DNA of 19,523 nt from Baffinella frigidus. Lineage: Eukaryota; Cryptophyceae; Cryptomonadales; Baffinellaceae. Both the position numbers and the translations under genes were made by a program. A model generated the notes under the pieces. It worked only from the letters and a program-made list of their open reading frames with translations, searched no databases and had not been told where the DNA came from. The stretch spans positions 1-19,523 of the forward strand of contig MU648147.1 of the NCBI GenBank assembly GCA_026770585.1, read 5' to 3'. Positions 7,288 to 14,400 of the stretch are shown piece after piece; within the stretch, counting starts at the first letter, position 1; every line of letters begins with the position of its first letter.

Positions 7288-7301
7288 GACTGGCACCAGT
7301 C
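7288..7301. repeat. GACTGGCACCAGTC inverted repeat, first copy
   Basis: This 14-mer has two 6-bp arms (GACTGG / CCAGTC) around a CA. The identical 14-mer recurs at 7409-7422, where it forms the tip of a larger hairpin. Two exact copies 121 bp apart in a leader suggest a protein- or RNA-recognition motif, or remnants of a longer duplication. Confidence 0.7.
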
Positions 7302-7361
7302 GGACGGCACCTTGTTCGAGGTCAACCACTCATTTGTACGTGAAGGCTCCGAGGGACACCC

Positions 7362-7715
7362 ATGCTTAGGCCGAGCATCCTCGTGGGTAAGGTGAAGTGC
7401 CGGGAGTCGACTGGCACCAGTCGTTTACTTCACCACTATAATCACCCTTCACCGGGCAGAAAAAGAGAGCGGCCCCGGGCAATACCCCTAGCCGTCGTGA
7501 CAGTTCAAGCCGACCCACCAACCCCGAAATCTCACCACTTGTCAAAAACTCCCAACAAAAAAAAGGCACAGGCGGCCCACCCTGCAAACGATCATTCCCT
7601 CACCGCGAGCTCCACCACTCGCAGAGGCCTCCAAGCACGCTCCGCGGCCACCGCCCCGGACGCCGACCGACACTCTCCACGAGGACGCACGCCTGAGCAC
7701 CTCTGCCAGCGATGA
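7362..7715 (+). CDS. possible upstream ORF overlapping the gag start (ATGA)
   Basis: An ATG at 7362 opens 117 codons that end with TGA at 7713-7715. The gag ATG at 7712-7714 overlaps that stop in the four bases ATGA. The product would be basic, rich in Pro, Ser, Arg and His, with no domain recognised. Chance ORFs of this size are common in GC-rich DNA, so the coding claim is weak. The exact ATGA arrangement is the classical layout for coupled termination and reinitiation, and translating or scanning through this ORF would influence Gag synthesis. Many other ATGs occur in the leader, which also makes simple scanning to the gag ATG problematic. Confidence 0.25.
   Translation: MLRPSILVGKVKCRESTGTSRLLHHYNHPSPGRKRERPRAIPLAVVTVQADPPTPKSHHLSKTPNKKKAQAAHPANDHSLTASSTTRRGLQARSAATAPDADRHSPRGRTPEHLCQR
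7391..7434. promoter_or_regulatory. leader hairpin containing the second GACTGGCACCAGTC copy
   Basis: GGTGAAGT (7391-7398) pairs with ACTTCACC (7427-7434). Inside it CGACTGG pairs with CCAGTCG around a two-base loop (7408-7423). A two-tier hairpin about 280 bases upstream of gag is where retroelement RNAs carry dimerisation or packaging structures. The structure is read directly; its role is inference. Confidence 0.5.
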
Positions 7716-10700
7716 GCGGATCCTACCTCCAGCGAACCGGAGGATCCTCGCCCGGACAGCCCGCCGGCAGCATGCGCCGCCGACCTCCCGCCACGCCTCG
7801 CGACGGAGCCCCCGCGGAGGCACCATCTGGAGGCTACGCCCAACCCCAGGACCACCGCGCTCTGAGATTCGAGCGCACAGCCTCCAGAGCCACCGCCATG
7901 GAGTACCTCGGTGAGCACATCCACCACAACCAGCAGCACGGCCTCTCGACAGAGGGCATCGTACTCGATCTGTACTGGAACCAGGAGGCAATGCCCAAAA
8001 CTTCGCCGCAGCGCCAGCAACGCGGCATGAGACCTTGGTCCCCGGCCCCTCAGCCACCGGCATTCGCACGATCCGGACCACCAGCCAGCGCCGGGCCACC
8101 TCGACCGATCGCTCGAAACGCTGTCCCGCCACAGGGACGACTCAGCGAGCCACCACGCTTCAACGAGCAGGGGGGACTGCCCCCCCAGCACGGAGGAATG
8201 CCGCTTCTCCAGCAGGGAGGACCACCACCGCCGAATCCCCCTGGAGAACAACCGCCCCAGCAGCCGAACCTCCAGCCACACCCTCCAATCGGAGGCCCGC
8301 CGGGTCAAGCAGCACCGCCAGCGCATCCGATCATCGTAGCCTCATCGTTCCGCCCCCCAGTGACACGCCTCCACCTCTTCGTCGAACGAGAGCGCCAGGC
8401 CTGGCGGGTTCACAGCGACAACTCGTACATGATCCCCAGCCCGACCACCGCGGATTTCCACCAATGGGACCGGAACCTCCTCGCGCGCATGTGCCGAACC
8501 TTCTGGGATGAATACCGGATGGCAATCAACCGCCTCCTGTACCCCATGGACACGGAATGGAACGCACTGCAGCGCAAACGCCAATCCGCGGATGAATTCC
8601 AGACTCTCCAACAACACATCACCTGGAACCAAGGCTTCATCAGCAACCTCCTTCAGATGATCGTCGCTGTCTTCCCGTCCTACAACGAATGGATCCGCCA
8701 GACGTTCCTGAGCGCAGGATGTGCCTTCCGCTTCATGGGTCTGGACCAGGAACCTCCACGCCACACGGCCCTCTCGAACGAAATCCTCCAGGAAGTGTAC
8801 AACGCCATCATCACGTCCACCTCCCAGGGAGACCTGATCGACCCGGCTCTGTCCCGGTTCACACTCCTCCACAACCAACGGGACCGCACCGCACACCACA
8901 TGTGCGCAGTCACGGAAGTGATACTGGATTTCTACAACGGATCGATCGACACCATCCTCGGCAACGAGACGAGCTTTCTCTGGTCAGGATGGGATCAGGA
9001 GGCAGTACTCCGGTACATGTCCGCATACATCGCAGACCTGGAGCACACATTCCGCAACGTACTCGGACAGCACACCCTTGAGCCGGAATCGTGTGCGCAG
9101 CTTCAGCTGATCGTCGGAAACATCCACAACTTGTGCACGGACATCACGTCTGCTCACAAGTGGGTTCACCCGGCACCTCCTACGTTCACCTTCCAAAGCT
9201 ACACCCTCCAGGACACCGGGTACACCAAGGACCATCCGACCATCGAACACCGCATCGTCCTCCACCCAATCGACTCCAACATGAAGTACACCGCGCGTGA
9301 ACTCTACCGTGGTAACTTCACCGGAGCACACGAGTTCGGAGAAATCTGGCTCGACAGCGCCCGGGAAGTCTTCATCGACTCCACCGAGATCACGGTGGGC
9401 CCCGGGCCCCTCACCGACGCCCAATGGAGACTGAGCGTCCAGAAACCTCAGCCTCAGAGCCTGTCTCTCTACGGATCAATCCCTGGATTCACCCCGCACC
9501 CCTACCCGGGATACGGGACGCAAACCCAGGCGGCAGCACCCTTCACACCGGCTCCCTCAGCCATCATCCTCGCTACGACGGATGGATCCCTGTGGTTCGT
9601 ACGCCAGAAAGGGATGGCTAAGGCCCCGTGTGACGTCCCTAAAGGCAAATCTCCATTCGGCCACAAGACAGACCTCTCGGACATCATCGAACACCTCAAA
9701 GCCGTCCTCAAAACATGGTTCGGAGGCGTCGACATCACCGGGCTTCTCCGAAACCACCCCCACCTCAACATGAAGAAGCGGGTCTTCGAGAACGTCATCT
9801 CAGGCACCTTCGACAGCGAGGGTCACAACAGCCCTGAGTACCGCGAAATCATGGAACAGATGTGGGCTGATGTCTTCCTGAAAGAAACGCACACACCTTT
9901 CTACGCCGCGGCGATGGAACTCTTCGCACAGCTAGGCCACCTGTCCATGGAGTCCTTCCGCAAGGACAAGAAACACTGGTGGGAGTTCAACCTGGCCATC
10001 GAAGAACACCTCGCCATGATCGCACTCTGGATCGGCAAAAAACACCTCGCCAACTCCGGCTTCATCGGAATCACCAGCGCCCTCTGCAACCTCGAGCTCG
10101 GACACTCCGTGGATGACCTCCCGATGCAGTACCTCCAGCAGCTGGCCTCCATCTGGCAGCTTGACCAGAAGAACACCCAAGAGTCCATCCTTGCGCTCAG
10201 GAAGGAGTTCTATGACGTCCTCCAGTTCCGCAATAACATCCTGTCCGATGAAACCTGCGAGAAGATCTCACTCCTCCAAGGAACGTGGGCACGCGCTCCC
10301 AAGGAGCTCAAAGCCCACGTCCCGGATCTCATCGTAACCTCCACGGAACGCGCAATCCGCGTCGCTATGGCCATCGACGTGGACTGCGGTCACTACAACA
10401 AGCTCCTCATCACCCAGTTCCAAACTAAGCTGATGCCCATTCTCTCTCAAGGAGGATGGACTGGACCCAACGCGTTCACCCTCCAGCAATTCTGTGAGGA
10501 CGTCCGTGAAATGAACCGCCTGAGACGCGTCTTCGACCTACGAATGAACACCGACGAGGAAGATCAACCGGCCAAAGTGAGCATCCTCGCCACCAACCTC
10601 CTGGACAATAACGCCAAAACTCCAGCGCGGAAGAGCACTCCGGGCCCAGTGACAACGACATCCAACACCGAAGCGCGCACGTGCCGCTTCTGCAACACGC

Positions 10701-11449
10701 TCGTCGTCTGGTCTCCAACCACAACCTGGGCCGACCACGATTGCCCCGTTCCGTACCAGAACCGCGGACGCGCGTCATCTCCGTCAGGATGCCGCCGGTG
10801 CAACAAACCGCGCCACGAGTGCACCTGCGAGAACTCTCGCTCCCGCAGCCGCGATCGCTCGGACTCCCGAGGCCGCAGCCACGGCCGGGACGATCTCCAG
10901 GACACCAACGACAAAATCGACACCCCCTGGGTGCCTCATCCTCCCAAAGATCGGCCCAACGATAGCAGGACCAACGATCGGGGAGGCGGCAACAGGCGCA
11001 TCATCGGGCATGGGCATGTCCCCTCGATGTGCACCCTTCTCGCCTCCCTCATCATCGCAACCAGCATCCCCTCCGCCCTCGCCATCAACGAGGACTTCGC
11101 ATCGCACGACGCAGTATTCGAAAACTGCTTCGTCAGCGTCTGGTCGTTGATCATGACCAGCGTAGCCATGCTCACTATCCAGAAGCTCGCTCGGATCGGA
11201 TGCCAGTTCGCGTCAATCTTCTTACCTGCGTGGGCGTTCCACGCACACCAGGCGACAAGCACCACCACGGATAACACCGTCAACGCGTCAATCCTGCTTC
11301 TCATAGCGATGACAGCCAGCGCATTCACCCTGTCACCGTTCCTGCTACCCCGCCGCAACAAGATGACTGCTCTGTATCGGTTGATGCGTCTTCTGACCAC
11401 CATCTGCATCATAACAGTCATAGGCCTCGCGATACTGGGGTCCATCTAG
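7712..11449 (+). CDS. gag: Gag polyprotein of a copia-type LTR retrotransposon, very long, with C-terminal membrane-like module
   Basis: The protein has 1245 codons. Residues 1-210 are disordered, rich in Pro, Gln, Gly and Arg. Residues about 220-980 are helical-looking and Trp-rich and probably hold the capsid part, although no classical copia Gag motif is recognised. Two zinc-binding candidates follow: C991-x2-C994 with H1009 and C1011, and C1027-x2-C1030-x4-H1035-x-C1037-x-C1039, the latter resembling but not matching the CX2CX4HX4C knuckle. An SR/RD-rich basic stretch comes next (about 1042-1062). Hydrophobic segments then lie at about 1107-1125 (ending in an ALA signal-peptidase-like site), 1139-1159 with an extension to 1178, 1193-1213 and 1226-1245. 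Copia Gags are usually 300-450 aa, so this is about three times longer. The assignment as Gag rests on its position before Pol, the zinc motifs and the shared frame. It ends in UAG, and Pol continues in the same frame. Confidence 0.8.
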   Translation: MSGSYLQRTGGSSPGQPAGSMRRRPPATPRDGAPAEAPSGGYAQPQDHRALRFERTASRATAMEYLGEHIHHNQQHGLSTEGIVLDLYWNQEAMPKTSPQRQQRGMRPWSPAPQPPAFARSGPPASAGPPRPIARNAVPPQGRLSEPPRFNEQGGLPPQHGGMPLLQQGGPPPPNPPGEQPPQQPNLQPHPPIGGPPGQAAPPAHPIIVASSFRPPVTRLHLFVERERQAWRVHSDNSYMIPSPTTADFHQWDRNLLARMCRTFWDEYRMAINRLLYPMDTEWNALQRKRQSADEFQTLQQHITWNQGFISNLLQMIVAVFPSYNEWIRQTFLSAGCAFRFMGLDQEPPRHTALSNEILQEVYNAIITSTSQGDLIDPALSRFTLLHNQRDRTAHHMCAVTEVILDFYNGSIDTILGNETSFLWSGWDQEAVLRYMSAYIADLEHTFRNVLGQHTLEPESCAQLQLIVGNIHNLCTDITSAHKWVHPAPPTFTFQSYTLQDTGYTKDHPTIEHRIVLHPIDSNMKYTARELYRGNFTGAHEFGEIWLDSAREVFIDSTEITVGPGPLTDAQWRLSVQKPQPQSLSLYGSIPGFTPHPYPGYGTQTQAAAPFTPAPSAIILATTDGSLWFVRQKGMAKAPCDVPKGKSPFGHKTDLSDIIEHLKAVLKTWFGGVDITGLLRNHPHLNMKKRVFENVISGTFDSEGHNSPEYREIMEQMWADVFLKETHTPFYAAAMELFAQLGHLSMESFRKDKKHWWEFNLAIEEHLAMIALWIGKKHLANSGFIGITSALCNLELGHSVDDLPMQYLQQLASIWQLDQKNTQESILALRKEFYDVLQFRNNILSDETCEKISLLQGTWARAPKELKAHVPDLIVTSTERAIRVAMAIDVDCGHYNKLLITQFQTKLMPILSQGGWTGPNAFTLQQFCEDVREMNRLRRVFDLRMNTDEEDQPAKVSILATNLLDNNAKTPARKSTPGPVTTTSNTEARTCRFCNTLVVWSPTTTWADHDCPVPYQNRGRASSPSGCRRCNKPRHECTCENSRSRSRDRSDSRGRSHGRDDLQDTNDKIDTPWVPHPPKDRPNDSRTNDRGGGNRRIIGHGHVPSMCTLLASLIIATSIPSALAINEDFASHDAVFENCFVSVWSLIMTSVAMLTIQKLARIGCQFASIFLPAWAFHAHQATSTTTDNTVNASILLLIAMTASAFTLSPFLLPRRNKMTALYRLMRLLTTICIITVIGLAILGSI
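11447..11449 (+). promoter_or_regulatory. in-frame UAG between gag and pol, candidate readthrough stop
   Basis: The codons read GGG TCC ATC TAG GTG TCC TAC. Gag (from 7712) and Pol (from 11450) are in the same frame: 3738 bases from the gag start is a multiple of three, and this TAG is the only stop in about 3090 codons. Pol has no ATG until codon 65 (near 11642), so independent initiation would lose part of the module before the protease. UAG followed by G is the arrangement used by gammaretroviruses for suppression. A CAG-to-TAG mutation in an originally fused Gag-Pol is an equally simple explanation. Confidence 0.6.
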
Positions 11450-14400
11450 GTGTCCTACACCGGTCCGTCTCCTCAATCACTGGACACAACGCTCCTGAAG
11501 AAGTCCCCCAAGCCACCGTCACCCCCTGAGAAATCTTTGGAACCAACGGCTGACGAGTACTCCTTCCAGCAACACTTCTACAGTCCGCTCTGGCACGAGC
11601 GCGCACAGCAGAACTTCAGGACGCGCCTCCACCACAACAACATGTGGGCGCACCCTGTTGACACCAGCACCCTCACCGAACGGCTTCTTCGAGCATGCTG
11701 GATCAACGGAGGTCTCGGCCATCTGATCACCGCCGTCAGTACCCTCGGCACCTTCATCGGCCTCCAAATGTTCACCCACCACCAGTGTCTGCGCATTCAC
11801 CACGCCACTCACATGGTTCCGTCAAAGATGCCAAGGATTCCTCGTCGCGCGTACATCATGGCCCTCCTGTTCACGCTCACCCTCCTGGGAAGCTCCACCG
11901 CCACGCTTTCCTCGATGCACGGCGCGGGCTCGGAACCCGCGTGCACGGCCTCCACGGAGCCCGCCCCGTTCGTTCCAGCACCTACGCCGGGATCCCCGGA
12001 GGCACCACATGCCTACAAGCACCACGTGCCGGGCACCCCGACAGACCCCCCGCGGCCCGACGCCCACTCCGAAGGAAGCAGCTCTGAACAACCACCTCCG
12101 TTCACAGCTCCCAACAACGGAACTCTGATCGAACGATACGACAAACTGCTAGCGTGCACGGCTTCGCTCCCAGACAACCTCCTCCGCTCCATCTACTTGA
12201 TCGACACTGGAACCCAGATTACTCTGGTGTGTTCCATGCAAAATCTGACCAACGTAGTGGAACTGAACAGCCCCCTCGCCTGGGGGGGAGCAACCGAAGG
12301 AGCGGCTCAATTCGCTTCGCACAAGGGAGACCTCACGGTCCACCTGCGCACAGCTGACGGGGAAAGCCATCCCACCGTCATCCCGGGAGCCTACTACTCA
12401 GCTACGGCGCGTCTCAACGCAGTCGCAACGAGCGACCTGCTCGCAGCAGAAGTATCTCTACAGCTGAACACGGAGCAACTCAGTGAGGCCCTCATTGTCT
12501 TCAACGGCTCGGATCACGCTCGTCACACAGCAAAAGTTAGGTGGATCGAATCGCTCCCCTTTCTTCCGACAGCCAACCTCCAACCGCGGACCGGACTCGA
12601 TGCGCCCCCTGAGGTCCCATCGATCTTCTCGTGCATGCTCGGGAAGCTTCCTCCCGCAGACTACATGCACCTAATCTTCGATCACTGCCCTAAAGAGGTG
12701 CTCCAACGCATTCTCGCTAGAACAGTTGGACTTGCCCCCAAAACTCTGAAGTTTTGCAACATGTCGGGAAAATGTCACACCTGCATGGAAACGCGCGGAC
12801 GCGTCCCAGACAGCAACGACTCGGACCTCCCAGAGATGGTCGTCGCAATCGACGATCTCTGGTGCATGGACCTGATCAACTTCCCGAGCGCTCCGAGCAT
12901 GGACGGCAACAAGCACTGCTTGATCATCGTGGACGCGTTTTCCTCCTACCGCACCGTGCTCTTCGCACCCACCAAGAACAAGCTCATCCCCCAGCTGGAG
13001 ACACACCTCCAATGGCACTTCAACTACACCGGCAGTCGCCCTCGATACTTCCAAACGGACGGCGCCGGTGAACTGGTGGATGGAAACATCAAAACCCTGA
13101 TGACCAAATACGGAATCTCTCAACGCACATCCGAACCCTATGACGCTCGGGCCAATGACCGAGCCGAAAAGAGCGTGGATATGGCGTGCAAGTACCTCCG
13201 ATCTACGCTTCAGCATTCGGGCCTGTCCTACAAGTTCTGGCCACACGCCTTAACCTACTGGACTCAAATCCGCAACCGAATCCCGCTGTGCAGCAACGCC
13301 ACCAGCAAAGAGGACACCATCGGAGAAAGCCCCTTCTCGCTTTACTTTCCAAGTGCAGCCAATGATATCTCCTCCTTCGCAATATTCGGTGCGTTCACGA
13401 CTATTCATCTAACTAAGCAACGTATGCAAGACCTGGGTCTGCACACAACGCTGGATGTCAACAGCGTGTCAGGAGTATTCCTGGGAATCGCGCCTCCGGG
13501 CCGCTCCCGGAAGGGCATGTACGTCTACATCCAGGCCCTCAACAAAGTCATCGTTGTCCGTAAAGGCAACGTCGACGGTACCTGGCTCCCGTACCGCCGA
13601 GTCAACAGACGTCTGAAAGCCTTCGAAAACCCGGGCCTCCCCGAGTCCATGCTCCTCACGCGTGAAGAACTCAGAGGACAACTGACCCGGATGCACATCG
13701 ACTTCCCCGATATTGCCCTGGCTCACGAGGAAGACGGTCACAGCACCTTCGAAATCTCCGTACCTCATGCGGACGATGAGGACTTGGCGGCACTCTACGC
13801 ACCGCGGAACCACGCGGGATCGGGTCAAATACTCCCTTTCCAGGAGAGCCTCGATCAGCGAGATACCAACCGGTCCACGAGTGACAGAAGGAACGCAGAA
13901 GTCTGCCAGAGCTTTTGCGCACAGCGCACGCAGCCCTGGAGCTCATTATCTGACGCCAACCTGGTTGCGTTCTTCGAAACCTTCCGAATCGCTCTGCTCC
14001 TGCCTCCGTCCTTCTTCGGATCGGATCCCCAGCGCTACGCGATTCGCGGTCACCGGATGCGACCAACCAAGCCTTACCCTGTTTCGGCAAAGTTGGCAAG
14101 ATACCAAACCCTCGGAACTTCCGCCTCCCCAGACTTTAATGACTGGGTAGCAGGCCCGGGATCCGGCACCTTTGGAGACCTCCACATCCACGGACCTCAC
14201 TCATCCTTGCGAGCGGCGATGAACTCTCGCTGGCCCCTGGGAACACCACTCGTTGAACTCGCGGCCTCCAGTGATTTCGGCCCCGACATCCTGGAGCCTC
14301 CGGAACCCGCACCACCGCGCGCGGATCTTTTGCGCCGGAAGTGCGAATTGTCGGCGACCGCCGCCGCCACATCCCCTCCGGCCTCCAAACGAGCGAAACT

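Noticed and set aside
7542-8326. Long minus-strand ORFs (196 and 244 aa) opposite the start of gag.
   Set aside because: They are Arg/Gly/Ser-rich shadows of the GC-rich, codon-biased gag gene; the same occurs along the whole gag-pol region.
8035-8511. Plus-strand 158 aa ORF inside gag.
   Set aside because: It is an overlapping-frame shadow with low-complexity Pro/Arg/Thr composition and no independent support.
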